64,000 nt of DNA from assembly GCF_002872335.1 (NCBI RefSeq), contig NZ_NJAG01000036.1, positions 1-64,000 on the forward strand, written 5' to 3'. Positions 26,833 to 35,950 of this stretch are shown here, piece by piece. Every line of letters begins with the position of its first letter. Within the stretch, counting starts at the first letter, position 1. The notes under the pieces were generated by a model, which saw only the letters and a list, made by a program, of their open reading frames with translations, ran no database searches and was not told the origin of the DNA. The position numbers were made by a program, and so were the translations under genes. The DNA is from Siphonobacter sp. BAB-5405 (GTDB lineage Bacteria > Bacteroidota > Bacteroidia > Cytophagales > Spirosomataceae).

Positions 26833-27969
26833 CTAACGGATGGACTGAGCTTGAAAGGTAGGTGAACGCCTGGTGGGCTTTCGAATTCTTCGCCACGCCA
26901 GTAAAAAGCCCGTTACGGACAGTAAACCCGGCGTTAAGCCAATGATCACGTATAGGATTTTCACGGGCCAGCCGCCGTAATTGCCCACGTGCAGAGGGAA
27001 AAAAGTAGCCTCTATCCGCTCTCCCAGTGGTTTTTCTGACAGGCGATTCAGCGAAATCAGCTTGCCCGTCTGCTGATTGATTTTTACGGAATTCCCGCTG
27101 CCCCAGCCTTTCCATTGATCCTGCGTGTAGCCCCGAACTTCAAATGTTCGGGTGGGTTGCGTTGGCAAATACACGTAGGTCGGATCCAGGCCGGGAAAAG
27201 CCAGTAGGGCCTGCTGCAACATCCGGTCGGGGGATACCGAGAGAAGCGTGTTCGGTTTCGTGGGAATCGTTTCTGACCGCCAGCTTTTAGCCTGAAACGC
27301 AAACAAATTCATCCAGAAGCCCGTAAAGAAAATGACCACGTTGAGCAGTAAGGACCAGACCCCAACCACGCGATGGAGGTCTGAGCTGATCGTACGCCAG
27401 TTTTTTCGGTTGATTTTTACTCGAAAAGTCAGGACTCTCCAGATCATTTTTCGGTACACCACCAGACCCGTCAGCAGGGATACCAGCATGGTGAGACCAA
27501 AAACCGCCGTTAGAGCCGCTCCCGGTACGCCCAGCTGAAAGCTGAAGTGGAACTGCAATAGCCATTCGATGAAACTGGGCGTGAAATTAGCCGATGGCCC
27601 TTCCCGCAGGATGGCCCCGGTGTAGGGATCGAAAGAGATCAGGGCCAGATCGTAGGTAAAGAGACGTGTATCATTGAAATAGAGTCTGAAATTATACGCC
27701 TCGGTGGGGCCTGCATCGGGGTTGAGCCAGGCAATCCCGTCCAGATTGGGATACCGACGGGTGATCGTGTCGTAACACTGCTGCAAGGGCGAGGAGCGAG
27801 TACCCTGAGGCGTCACCTGCAACAACTCCCGATTAGCCCAGGCGTCCAGTTCGTGTCGGAATACCAGAATCGAACCGCTTAGTCCCAATACAAGTAGAAA
27901 AAGACCACTGATCAGTCCCAGCCAGCTGTGGACTTTAAAGAGCCTTCGCGTCAAATTTACTTTTCCCAT
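26833..27969 (-). CDS. PepSY-associated membrane protein of an iron-uptake locus
   Basis: 378-residue inner-membrane protein of the PepSY_TM family. Helix 1 (about 12-36, HSWLGLISGLFLLVLGLSGSILVF), a periplasmic PepSY-like region, helices at about 145-168 and 202-222 (LHRVVGVWSLLLNVVIFFTGFWM), a second periplasmic region, and a last helix (about 338-358). His residues in helices 1, 2, 3 and 4 (HSWLG, HFSF, DLHRVVG, LHVGNYGG) resemble haem-ligand positions of these proteins, which are associated with reduction of siderophore-bound iron. Located 94 bases after a siderophore receptor gene; it has its own promoter-like sequence. Confidence 0.88.
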   Translation of the reverse strand: MGKVNLTRRLFKVHSWLGLISGLFLLVLGLSGSILVFRHELDAWANRELLQVTPQGTRSSPLQQCYDTITRRYPNLDGIAWLNPDAGPTEAYNFRLYFNDTRLFTYDLALISFDPYTGAILREGPSANFTPSFIEWLLQFHFSFQLGVPGAALTAVFGLTMLVSLLTGLVVYRKMIWRVLTFRVKINRKNWRTISSDLHRVVGVWSLLLNVVIFFTGFWMNLFAFQAKSWRSETIPTKPNTLLSVSPDRMLQQALLAFPGLDPTYVYLPTQPTRTFEVRGYTQDQWKGWGSGNSVKINQQTGKLISLNRLSEKPLGERIEATFFPLHVGNYGGWPVKILYVIIGLTPGLLSVTGFLLAWRRIRKPTRRSPTFQAQSIR

Positions 27970-27982
27970 AACTGGTAAAATT

Positions 27983-28014
27983 CAAAAATAGGGTTGCTCG
28001 TTTTTTTAAGCCAA
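27983..28014 (-). promoter_or_regulatory. Bacteroidota-type promoter of the PepSY gene
   Basis: Minus strand reads TTGG, 20 bases, TATTTTTG, matching the -33 / -7 (TAnnTTTG) consensus. The -7 box ends 14 bases before the ATG, giving a very short leader. It lies directly after the hairpin at 28029-28054. Confidence 0.45.
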
Positions 28015-28028
28015 CAAGTATGCATAGA

Positions 28029-28054
28029 TCCGGGCTTCTGGATGGAAGCCCGGA
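28029..28054 (-). terminator. Stem-loop after the siderophore receptor gene
   Basis: TCCGGGCTTC pairs with GAAGCCCGGA around a 6-base loop, 10 bases beyond the receptor stop codon. No T-run; probably ends or weakens read-through into the PepSY gene. Confidence 0.6.
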
Positions 28055-28063
28055 TGGATACGT

Positions 28064-30427
28064 TTACCACAACTGATAACCAAGGCCGATCCGTACGTTG
28101 AATGGATCACCTAATCCACCCGTGGTGGTACTCGACCGACTTCCGATGAAGTAGTGTTTGTTCGTCAGATTATAGGCATTGATTTGAAGTGAATACCGAC
28201 TTTTTTGGTACGAAAGAGCAGCGTCGAAAACGGTGTAGTCTGGGAAAATGAAGTTCTGGTTGCTTAACAGGCCCACCTGATCGCTTACGTAGCGAACCCC
28301 CGCCGCAATCCCCCATCCTTTCAGTACGGGAATCGATGGCGTGTACTTCGCCCAGAAATTGGCAAGGTGTCGGGGGGCGTTGGCAAAACGGTCCCCCTTT
28401 TTTCCGTAGCTACTCGTACTGATTAACACGTGGTCATTGAAGGCGTACCCGGCAATCAGACTCAGGTTTTTTAAATGACCAGCTAAAGAAACTTCCGCCC
28501 CCCGACTGCGGGTGCCGTCAATGGCTGCCTGACGGTGAGAGTTTTCTTCCGTTGGAGCCGCCGTCAGAATATTGGCATAATTGATCTGATAGAGGGAAAG
28601 GGTAGCCGAAAGCCGCTTATTGAACAAATCCGCTTTTGACCCGAGTTCGTACTGCGTCGCTTTTCGGGTGGGAAAGGGACCGCCGGCCCGTACGTTATTC
28701 GACGTCTGGGGATTGAACGACTTGACGTACGTCCCGTAGAGGGATACCTGGGGTAGCGGCAGGTACACCAGACCTACTCGCGGAATCCAGCCCGAAGCCT
28801 GTAGGGCATCGCCCTGCTTGTTGTCGCGATCCGAAAGCGGGGTTTCTTTGCCGTTATAGCTATCGTACCGTAAAGAGAGTAGAACCTTGAGCTTTTCCCC
28901 CAAACTAAACTGATCCTGTAGGTAGGCACCCACTAAATTAGTCACGCGTCGGTTATCGTCGGATTCTTCGGCGGGTGTTGAAGCGGCAGGTACGCTATTC
29001 GAATAATCCGGGTTGAAAATAGAAATGCGGGTGGAAAGTTTGTATTGATAGTCATTCTGCGTCCAGCCGTAGCGGTTGTAATCCGTACCGCCCATGAGTT
29101 GATGGCCGATAGCCCCCGTTTTTGCCGTATAGCTAACAAAAGCTGTGGTTTGCAGACTGAATCGATCCGTTTCCCAATCCTGATACGCCCGGCTGATTGA
29201 ATCATTTCTGATTCTTCCCAGCGGAATGTGGTCGGTATAATCGAGCACATTCCGAACGGCCCGTTCAACCACGGTCAGTTTGAGTTTGTTGCTGAATTGG
29301 TGGTTGAAGGTTAAAGTCGCGGAGGCGTTATCGGTGCGGCCGTAATCCGTCGGGCTTTGAATGGTCAGATGATTCGGGTAGCGGTTGAAATCAAAAGTAC
29401 CGTCTGGTCGCGTATAGATATAACTACCGTTGTCGTATTGCTGGACGGCCTTCTGGTGAGCGTAGTTGAGCTCTAACGCTAACGAAGTCTGATCGCTGAA
29501 AAAGTAGGTCAGGGAAGGAGCGATGAAAAGATTCTCTTTGTCCTGGTAATCCCGAAAACTCTTCGATCGATCGTAGCCGACAATGGCCCGGTATAAAAGC
29601 TTTTGATTCCGGGACAACGGACCCGTGAAGTCAACCGAGGCTCGCCGAAACGCCCAGCTGCCCAGGGATACATCCACACTCGCCCGTTTCTCGGCCAGGG
29701 GTTGCTTCGTGATAAAGTTGATGACGCCACCCGGCGAGCCTTCGCTAAACAAGGCTCCTGAAGGACCGCGAAGCAGTTCGACCGATTCGATATTGTACAA
29801 AAGTGGTTGCTGACTCCAGAGGAACAGGTTACCACGAACGCCGTTATAGAGCAAAAAGCTGGCATCATTGGGCGAATAGGCCGTAAAGCCCCGGATTTGA
29901 AAGGACCCGTTGCCATTGTTGGCTTTCATCCCTGTAAAGACACTGGAAATTTCATTGAGTGTAAAGGCCTGTCGGTCCCGCAGAACCGCCGAAGAAACCA
30001 CCTGTATGGACTGCGGCGTTTCCAGCAACGGCACATCCATTCGCGTAGCCGTAGTGGATTTGAGTACCTGATACGCATTTCGGGAGGTGCTGATCACGAC
30101 TTCCTTCAGTTCCTGTCGGCTTTCGGAGAGCTGAAGGTTTAGAAAGGGATTTTTTCCGGCGACGATCCGAATGTGCTGGGTGTAAGCCGTGTAGCCAACG
30201 TTGGATACCACGAGTACATACGTTCCCGCCGGAATGGAGGAGAGGTTGAACAGCCCTTCCGCATCGGTAAGGGTACCGAATCCCGTGTTTTGTAAGGTAA
30301 CCGAAGCCCCGGCGACAGCTTCATGCTGGAAGGTGACGATACGACCTTTGAGATTTCCCTGGTCCGACTGGCCATGGGACGTAACGCTTAGAAACAGGCA
30401 CAGAAAAAGAAGGATATATGTTTTCAT
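28064..30427 (-). CDS. TonB-dependent siderophore receptor
   Basis: 787-residue outer-membrane receptor. Signal peptide 1-19 (VTSHGQ), a carboxypeptidase-D-like domain (about 24-103), then the siderophore-receptor plug with characteristic blocks DVPLLETPQSIQVVSSAVLRDRQ and VELLRGPSGALFSEGSPGGVINFITKQPL, and a 22-strand barrel ending in an aromatic residue (GLGYQLW). It imports ferric siderophores with TonB energy. Between a small Cys-containing protein gene upstream and a PepSY membrane gene downstream, a common Bacteroidota iron-uptake arrangement. Fur control is expected, but no Fur box was recognised. Confidence 0.93.
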   Translation of the reverse strand: MKTYILLFLCLFLSVTSHGQSDQGNLKGRIVTFQHEAVAGASVTLQNTGFGTLTDAEGLFNLSSIPAGTYVLVVSNVGYTAYTQHIRIVAGKNPFLNLQLSESRQELKEVVISTSRNAYQVLKSTTATRMDVPLLETPQSIQVVSSAVLRDRQAFTLNEISSVFTGMKANNGNGSFQIRGFTAYSPNDASFLLYNGVRGNLFLWSQQPLLYNIESVELLRGPSGALFSEGSPGGVINFITKQPLAEKRASVDVSLGSWAFRRASVDFTGPLSRNQKLLYRAIVGYDRSKSFRDYQDKENLFIAPSLTYFFSDQTSLALELNYAHQKAVQQYDNGSYIYTRPDGTFDFNRYPNHLTIQSPTDYGRTDNASATLTFNHQFSNKLKLTVVERAVRNVLDYTDHIPLGRIRNDSISRAYQDWETDRFSLQTTAFVSYTAKTGAIGHQLMGGTDYNRYGWTQNDYQYKLSTRISIFNPDYSNSVPAASTPAEESDDNRRVTNLVGAYLQDQFSLGEKLKVLLSLRYDSYNGKETPLSDRDNKQGDALQASGWIPRVGLVYLPLPQVSLYGTYVKSFNPQTSNNVRAGGPFPTRKATQYELGSKADLFNKRLSATLSLYQINYANILTAAPTEENSHRQAAIDGTRSRGAEVSLAGHLKNLSLIAGYAFNDHVLISTSSYGKKGDRFANAPRHLANFWAKYTPSIPVLKGWGIAAGVRYVSDQVGLLSNQNFIFPDYTVFDAALSYQKSRYSLQINAYNLTNKHYFIGSRSSTTTGGLGDPFNVRIGLGYQLW

Positions 30428-30744
30428 GAATAGATAAGAAAGGGGATCGATCCATTCGACGTGCGTGCGAATGAAATCCTCCCGTAGAATTCAAAGGGAG
30501 AGTAAAAGAAGGAACTTACCTTACACAGATACAGGAAGCTCCGAAGCTTCTTCGACAAAGGCATCGACCAGCGTAGAATCGTCGGTTTTGAGAAAAACCG
30601 TGAATCCTCTACAGCCATTCCAAGCTGTACTACAACATGATCGTTCTAAAGACGACTAGTGAACGAATCATCAGTGAATTACAATCCAATCGAAAGCGTT
30701 GGACTGAAAACTAAAAACCGACAACAGCAAACTAAAAAAAGCCC
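30428..30744. other. Intergenic region inside the iron locus
   Basis: 317 bases between the small-protein gene and the receptor gene, both minus strand. A few short open frames, none convincing; no strong hairpin or promoter box was recognised. Confidence 0.5.
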
Positions 30745-31152
30745 TTATGCGAAGAAAGAGACAAGCTTGGGAGGGCGAAAGATGTCCGTGGGTAGACTGG
30801 AAGGGAAGAAACTCGTGTACGCCGGAGCGGGCACTACCTGCCAGAAAACGTAAGCGGAGGGTTTGAATGAAATGACGAGCTCGGAAAGTTCCGCGGGCAT
30901 TTCAAGCAGTTGGGATAAAAAGCGTTGGCTGGCCTGTTTTTCCTCGGAATCCTGCGTAGCCTTTAATTTTTTAGCCAGATAACAGGTACCATCGCAGTGC
31001 AATTCCGGACGAGATCGGTTCTCGCACAGGTACGTTTTGATGTACTCCTGACGCAGACTGAAATCCAGAAAAACCATCGGCACCACCAACGTCCTCACCA
31101 GCAAAAGGCCGGTCAGAAAGACAACGCTAATGGATTTGATGAAAGGAGGCAT
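30745..31152 (-). CDS. Small membrane-anchored Cys-motif protein of an iron/metal locus
   Basis: 135 residues: one N-terminal hydrophobic helix (about 8-30), then YIKTYLCENRSRPELHCDGTCYLAKKL with three Cys in a C-x9-C-x3-C pattern, an acidic helix and a C-terminal tail rich in Pro and aromatic residues. Small proteins with this CxNR...CxGxC..KKL motif are frequent next to TonB receptor and metal-transport genes in Bacteroidota; their role is unknown, metal or haem handling being one guess. It opens the cluster with the siderophore receptor and PepSY genes. Confidence 0.8.
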   Translation of the reverse strand: MPPFIKSISVVFLTGLLLVRTLVVPMVFLDFSLRQEYIKTYLCENRSRPELHCDGTCYLAKKLKATQDSEEKQASQRFLSQLLEMPAELSELVISFKPSAYVFWQVVPAPAYTSFFPSSLPTDIFRPPKLVSFFA

Positions 31153-31157
31153 GGCGG

Positions 31158-31191
31158 CAAAGGTAAGGCCCGCGTTCGGCTTATTTCCAAA
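31158..31191 (-). promoter_or_regulatory. Promoter-like element giving a nearly leaderless transcript
   Basis: Minus strand reads TTTG, 22 bases, TACCTTTG, a perfect -7 TAnnTTTG match. Only five bases separate it from the ATG at 31152, so transcription would begin at or next to the start codon. Confidence 0.4.
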
Positions 31192-31457
31192 AAAAAGGGT
31201 CCGACTTTTGAAAATTTTGCTCGAAACGTACCTGACGGTCTAGCCTAAACGTGTAATACGTACTTAGAGAATGAGACTTTGAAATCCGTAATCCAGCCTG
31301 AACCTGCCGCTTACCCACGGCCTTTATTCCAGTCTTCAAAACGGATGGTTGATGAAAATAACCCGTCTTTGGATACAAACCGGCAAGGACTGCCCTACAT
31401 TTAATCCATGATTCATACCTTTTGGATCGTCCGTTTACGAATTTTCCTCCGTTTCAA

Positions 31458-32258
31458 ATGTCTAAGGTTATATTAATTACAGGGGCTTCTTCGGGCTTAG
31501 GGGAGCAAATCGCAACGTATTTGGCTGGTAAAGGATATCAGGTCTATGGCACGTCCCGATCCATTGAACGTCAGACCAAGCCGTTCAAAACACTGAATAT
31601 GGACGTTTGCGATTCGACCAGTATTCAAAACGCCCTGGAGCGGATTTTGAAGGAATCGGGTCGCCTGGATGTGCTCATCAATAATGCCGGACTGGGCATT
31701 GCCGCTCCCCTGGAGTACTTGCCCATCGATGAATTTCAACGCGTGATGGATACAAACTTGATGGGAAGTTTACGTACCATCCAGGCCGTTCTGCCTACCA
31801 TGCGAAAGCAGCAAAAAGGGTACATTATCAACATCTCATCCATCGCCGCCGAAGCGGGTCTGCCCTTTCGAGGGGGTTACAGTGCTTCGAAATCGGCTCT
31901 GGATCGACTGACTGAAACGTTACGGCTGGAGCTGACTACGTATGGCGTACAGGTTTGTTCCATCCAGCCCGGCGGCGTGAAGACCGATATCAACAAGAAT
32001 CGAGTCAAGGCAAAACTGGCGGATGACAATATTTACAAACAGGATTTTGATCGTACGTACCAGATGATTGACGAAAGTGTCGATCAGGGCATTAGTGCCG
32101 ACGTGTTTGGACCCTTGGTAGGTTCTATCATTGAAAGTCCAAACGTAAAGCGAATCTACCGGATTGGAAAACCGCTTGAAAAACTCTCGGTCCTGCTGAA
32201 ACGAATCCTACCCGAATCGACCTACGAACGGATGATACGGAATCATTATAAACTTTAG
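31458..32258 (+). CDS. SDR-family oxidoreductase
   Basis: 266-residue classical SDR starting at ATG 31458 (MSKVILITG). Cofactor motif TGASSGLG at residues 8-15, NNAG in the middle, and catalytic Tyr/Lys in GGYSASKSAL. After the core, an extended C-terminal part (ADVFGPLVGSIIESPNVKRIYRIGKPLEKLSVLLKRILPESTYERMI) is typical of the 17-beta-HSD/retinol-dehydrogenase-like SDRs common in Bacteroidota. Single gene; substrate unknown. Confidence 0.88.
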   Translation: MSKVILITGASSGLGEQIATYLAGKGYQVYGTSRSIERQTKPFKTLNMDVCDSTSIQNALERILKESGRLDVLINNAGLGIAAPLEYLPIDEFQRVMDTNLMGSLRTIQAVLPTMRKQQKGYIINISSIAAEAGLPFRGGYSASKSALDRLTETLRLELTTYGVQVCSIQPGGVKTDINKNRVKAKLADDNIYKQDFDRTYQMIDESVDQGISADVFGPLVGSIIESPNVKRIYRIGKPLEKLSVLLKRILPESTYERMIRNHYKL

Positions 32259-32589
32259 GTTCGTATGCCGAAGGACTACGTGTTAGCGTAGCGTTAGTAG
32301 TAGCGTATAGAAATGGGCTAAAGATTCCCTCTCAGTTGTATACGCTTACTATTTTGCTTTACAGAAAAGCCATTCGGTTTGAAGGGTTGTATCTTGTGCT
32401 GTTCAATGGGATACTTTGGTTCAGTAGAAGGCGAACAAGGAGCGTATTACAAGTTAAACGCCAGATACTTACTAGCTTGAACAAATCATGAGCACAATCT
32501 TACATATCGCAGAATGCATCGGTTTTCCAGCAGGTCTGATCGCTTATGAAGCACAACAAACGGTTTGATACACGCCTGAGTGGTTTGAA
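32259..32589. other. Intergenic region, no gene seen
   Basis: 331 AT-rich bases between two plus-strand genes; no convincing promoter box, hairpin or open frame. Confidence 0.5.
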
Positions 32590-33165
32590 ATGAGAAGATA
32601 TACATACGGATTATTCACCCTTTTTTGCCTGTTATCCACGTCCGCCTACAGTCAGTTCGGGCTGTATGTGCACGGGGTGGGTACGAAGTCCTCGTGGCAG
32701 GATGAAAAGTTCAGCTACGGCGTCGGAGCTGCTGCGAAAGTACAATTAGGCAAAGTAGCCATTGGTGCCGCGGCCAAATACCTGACGATGCCCAGCATCA
32801 GCTCTACCCAGTCATCCTTCCAGCAAAAAAATACAGTGGTTCCGTTGACGGGTTTAATCGAGTACTCGTTTACCCGGGGAGTCATTCGCCCGTACCTGGG
32901 TGTGGAGGCGGGTAAGTACCAAATCAAAAGCCGGATTACCAGCCAGAATGAGCGTGAACTCACCTATGGCAGTGATCGGTTTGGCGTGGCCCCGAAACTG
33001 GGAATTGTTGTATCGCTGATCGGAATTGGGGTGTTTGCCGAAGGTAGCTATCACCGCATTATGGGCAGTGAGCAGGAGGTAATTAGCCCTGGTTCTACGG
33101 TTGTCTGGGTAAACCCAAACGCATTCTGGACCGTTAATATTGGCCTTAAGTTTGGATTGCTTTAA
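32590..33165 (+). CDS. Small outer-membrane beta-barrel protein
   Basis: 191 residues with a signal peptide (1-21, TSAYSQ) followed by alternating hydrophobic and polar strands (YGVGAAAKVQLGKVAIGAAAKYL; GIVVSLIGIGVFAEGSYHRI; VNIGLKFGLL), about eight strands, like OmpA/OmpX-type barrels. The last strand ends in hydrophobic residues but not in Phe. The function is not predictable. Convergent with the GH53 gene. Confidence 0.8.
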   Translation: MRRYTYGLFTLFCLLSTSAYSQFGLYVHGVGTKSSWQDEKFSYGVGAAAKVQLGKVAIGAAAKYLTMPSISSTQSSFQQKNTVVPLTGLIEYSFTRGVIRPYLGVEAGKYQIKSRITSQNERELTYGSDRFGVAPKLGIVVSLIGIGVFAEGSYHRIMGSEQEVISPGSTVVWVNPNAFWTVNIGLKFGLL

Positions 33166-33202
33166 AGGAAAACATCTAAGGGCAACAGTTCATCGGAAAG
33201 GT

Positions 33203-33260
33203 GTACCCATCGCATCAGTCTTTTTGCCATAAAACGCACGAAATGCCATGCGATGGGTAC
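33203..33260. terminator. 13-bp inverted repeat between convergent genes
   Basis: GTACCCATCGCAT (33203-33215) pairs exactly with ATGCGATGGGTAC (33248-33260) around a 32-base loop holding a CTTTTTG run; probable bidirectional terminator. Confidence 0.6.
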
Positions 33261-33279
33261 CGTTCTTTTCTACCCGTTC

Positions 33280-34299
33280 TTACTTCAGGAAAGCTTTCAG
33301 GGCTTTTGTGGGTTTGCCATCGGCTCCCCAGGCACTCAACGCGTAGTGACTCCAGCTTTTTGCTCCCTGCGGTTCCCAGTAAAAAACGCCTAATCCTTTT
33401 CCATTCGGTACGGCTCGAACCGTATCCAGTACGGCAACCAGCATAGCGTAGGTGTTATCAACGGCCGTATCTTCACCACCCACTTCAGTAATCATCACCT
33501 CCTTGCCGTACCGGGTTACCAGATCCGTTAGGTTTTCCTGTAGATTCTGAATGGATTCGGTATAGTCCTGTTTTAGCCAGTAGGGGTAATAAGACAGGCC
33601 AATGACATCGTACTTCGCTCCATAGGCGTTGATGCCATCAAAAAATTGCTTAAAGTAGGCTTTATCATTCCCCCGATCCAGGTGGACGATGACTTTGGAA
33701 GAAGGACTCACCTTTTTTACCGCCTGGTAGCCACGGGTAATGAAACTGGCCAATTGCGGATAATGATCCGTACTGCCTTCGGGCCGCAGCATGCCTCCCC
33801 GAATTTCGTTACCGATCTGTACCCATTCCGGACGCACCCCTGCTTGTCGCAAGGCCTGCATCACATCCAGGGTGTGGTCGTAGACATCCTGCTTTAGCTG
33901 CTCGACGGAATGATTAGCCCAGGCTGCGGGTTTCACCTGTTTGCCCGGATCTGCCCAGGAATCGCTATAATGAAAGTCAATCATAATCCGAAAGCCCATG
34001 TTCTGGGCTCGTTTCGACATCGCTACCACTTCTTCCTTCCGGCAATGGCCGTTGATCTTATCGTCATTGGGATTCACAAACACGCGTAAACGAATGGAAT
34101 TAATCCCGTGATCCCGAAGAATTTCCAGGCAATCCTGAGGCTTTCCCTGCTCATTGTAAAAAACATAACCCGTGGCTTCCATCTGCTGAAGCCAGCCCAC
34201 ATCAGCCCCTTTCGCAAAAGATTGAGCCTGTAGGCTACCCGCAGCAAACAGCGAAAACACCAGGTAAAAGAAGAAAAGCGGATTGAGATAACGGTTCAT
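33280..34299 (-). CDS. GH53 arabinogalactan endo-beta-1,4-galactanase
   Basis: 339-residue secreted glycosidase of family GH53, which cuts beta-1,4-galactan side chains of pectin. Signal peptide 1-25 (GSLQAQ). The clan GH-A core is clear: FAKGADVGWLQQMEATG, DHGINSIRLRVFVNP, IMIDFHYSDSWADPGKQ, the acid/base Glu in WVQIGNEIRGGMLRP and the nucleophile Glu in VMITEVGGED. Single gene without an adjacent SusCD pair, so either secreted alone or part of a dispersed pectin system. Confidence 0.94.
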   Translation of the reverse strand: MNRYLNPLFFFYLVFSLFAAGSLQAQSFAKGADVGWLQQMEATGYVFYNEQGKPQDCLEILRDHGINSIRLRVFVNPNDDKINGHCRKEEVVAMSKRAQNMGFRIMIDFHYSDSWADPGKQVKPAAWANHSVEQLKQDVYDHTLDVMQALRQAGVRPEWVQIGNEIRGGMLRPEGSTDHYPQLASFITRGYQAVKKVSPSSKVIVHLDRGNDKAYFKQFFDGINAYGAKYDVIGLSYYPYWLKQDYTESIQNLQENLTDLVTRYGKEVMITEVGGEDTAVDNTYAMLVAVLDTVRAVPNGKGLGVFYWEPQGAKSWSHYALSAWGADGKPTKALKAFLK

Positions 34300-34635
34300 A
34301 CGTAGCGAGAAAAGGAAGCGTAATTGGCTACAAGGATGATTAAAATTTTTTAAACTCTGCTCGTCTGGAGAGGTTATTTCTACATATATAAAGAAGTGCT
34401 ACCAAAGAAAGGGTAGCCGTATGCCTGACTGATTTTTACGAATGCGTACGAACGACATCTTACGATATACCACCGCAGTTTATACAAAAAGTGAAGTCTG
34501 AAGGTACGCTTCGTCGCATTATTTTTTTGCAAATTACCGGAACGCTTTGCCTGTAACTAATTACCGCGGGTTAACGCCAGTTTGGTACTAACGCACCCGC
34601 AGATCCAGATCCGTATACACCCTAATACATAAGCT
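34300..34635. other. Divergent promoter region, no gene seen
   Basis: 336 bases between the GH53 gene (minus) and the GldJ/K-like gene (plus). It should carry both promoters; no clear consensus box was found. Confidence 0.5.
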
Positions 34636-35871
34636 ATGATGAAAACGAAAACGCTTTTTTATTGGCTGGGAGCATTGATGCTACTCACCACGTCCTGTAA
34701 GAAAAACAAGCGGCCGGATAGTGTGCATATTGGTAAGAACAGTACCGCCACGGGTATCGCTTACAACGCAAAAGAAGGTTTCTCGACGCCCAAAAGCTTT
34801 AAAGGCCAGCCGACCGGACCGAACCTGGTGTATATCGAAGGCGGTCGCTTTGTGATGGGTTCGCTGGAAGAAGATGTCGCGGGGGTTCACAACAATGTGG
34901 ATCGGACTGTAACGGTACAGTCGTTCTTCATGGATGAAACCGAAATCGCTAACGTGCACTACCTGGAATACCTCTACGCGATTCAGCGGGATTCTTCGCA
35001 GGAATTTTACGAAGCCGCTCTGCCGGATACCACGGTTTGGGCCAGCGAAATGGCCTTCAACGATACGTATGTAGAGCAATACCTGCGGTACCCCGGTTTT
35101 CGGATGTATCCAGTCGTAGGCGTATCGTGGGTGCAGGCTCAGGATTATTCGGCCTGGCGTACGGGAGCCGTCAATAATGATCTGGCTCGTAAGGCAACTG
35201 GTGGTGGTAAAAAAGGAAAGAAAGGAGCCGAGGCACTGGCCGAAGCTACCGCTCAGCAGTATTCGGGCGGGCGAGCGGCCATCGAAACCGGGTATGTCTT
35301 ACCGAACTATCGCCTGCCCACGGAAGCCGAGTGGGAGTACGCGGCCAAAGCCCTGATCGGAACGCAGTACGTGGATGAGAACCAAACTCACCAGCGGGTT
35401 TATCCCTGGGATGGATCTTCCCTGCGAAAAAGCTCAGGCCGGAACAAAGGGACGATGCTGGCGAACTATAAACGCGGTCGCGGCGATTACGCGGGTATTG
35501 CCGGGAGAAGCAACGATGGGGCCATCATTACGGATGAAGTGTACTCGTATCCCCCCAACGATTTTGGTCTGTACAACATGGCGGGCAACGTTAACGAATG
35601 GGTATGGGATGTGTACCGTCCGAGCTCGTTCCAGGTGTTTAGCGATCTGAATCCTGTTCGTCGCGATGGGTATCTGGACCAGGCAAAAAACTACGATACA
35701 GAAGATTTCAATTCGCTCATTTCGAATCGCTCGCGGGTGTACAAAGGGGGTTCCTGGGCGGACATCGCGTACTGGCTGGCTCCGGGTACGCGTCGTTATC
35801 TGGACCAGGATTCTTCGACGGCTACGATTGGTTTTCGCTGCTCGATGATTGCGGTAGGAAAGAAGCATTAA
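34636..35871 (+). CDS. GldJ/GldK-like lipoprotein, formylglycine-generating-enzyme fold
   Basis: 411-residue lipoprotein (signal with lipid Cys at residue 21, TTSCKK) whose body is a SUMF1/FGE-sulfatase fold: VYIEGGRFVMGSLEED, FFMDETEIANVHYLEYL, YRLPTEAEWEYAAKAL, GLYNMAGNVNEWVWDVYRP, YKGGSWAD, GFRCSM. In gliding Bacteroidota, GldJ and GldK of the motility/type IX secretion machinery have this architecture. A lysine/glycine-rich insert (GGGKKGKKGAEALAEA) lies near residue 195. GldL, GldM and GldN are not next to it, so a GldJ-like role is more likely than GldK, but a different FGE-fold lipoprotein cannot be excluded. The catalytic Cys pair of true formylglycine enzymes is not evident. Confidence 0.75.
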   Translation: MMKTKTLFYWLGALMLLTTSCKKNKRPDSVHIGKNSTATGIAYNAKEGFSTPKSFKGQPTGPNLVYIEGGRFVMGSLEEDVAGVHNNVDRTVTVQSFFMDETEIANVHYLEYLYAIQRDSSQEFYEAALPDTTVWASEMAFNDTYVEQYLRYPGFRMYPVVGVSWVQAQDYSAWRTGAVNNDLARKATGGGKKGKKGAEALAEATAQQYSGGRAAIETGYVLPNYRLPTEAEWEYAAKALIGTQYVDENQTHQRVYPWDGSSLRKSSGRNKGTMLANYKRGRGDYAGIAGRSNDGAIITDEVYSYPPNDFGLYNMAGNVNEWVWDVYRPSSFQVFSDLNPVRRDGYLDQAKNYDTEDFNSLISNRSRVYKGGSWADIAYWLAPGTRRYLDQDSSTATIGFRCSMIAVGKKH

Positions 35872-35891
35872 CGTCTGTGCACCGGATATAA

Positions 35892-35950
35892 ACGATACAC
35901 TGAATGACCCGATGACTTTAGCAAGTCCGTTGGGTCATTCAGTGTATCGT
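35892..35950. terminator. Perfect 19-bp bidirectional terminator
   Basis: ACGATACACTGAATGACCC pairs exactly with GGGTCATTCAGTGTATCGT around a 21-base loop. It starts 20 bases after the plus-strand lipoprotein gene, and its other arm touches the stop codon of the minus-strand gene. Confidence 0.8.
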
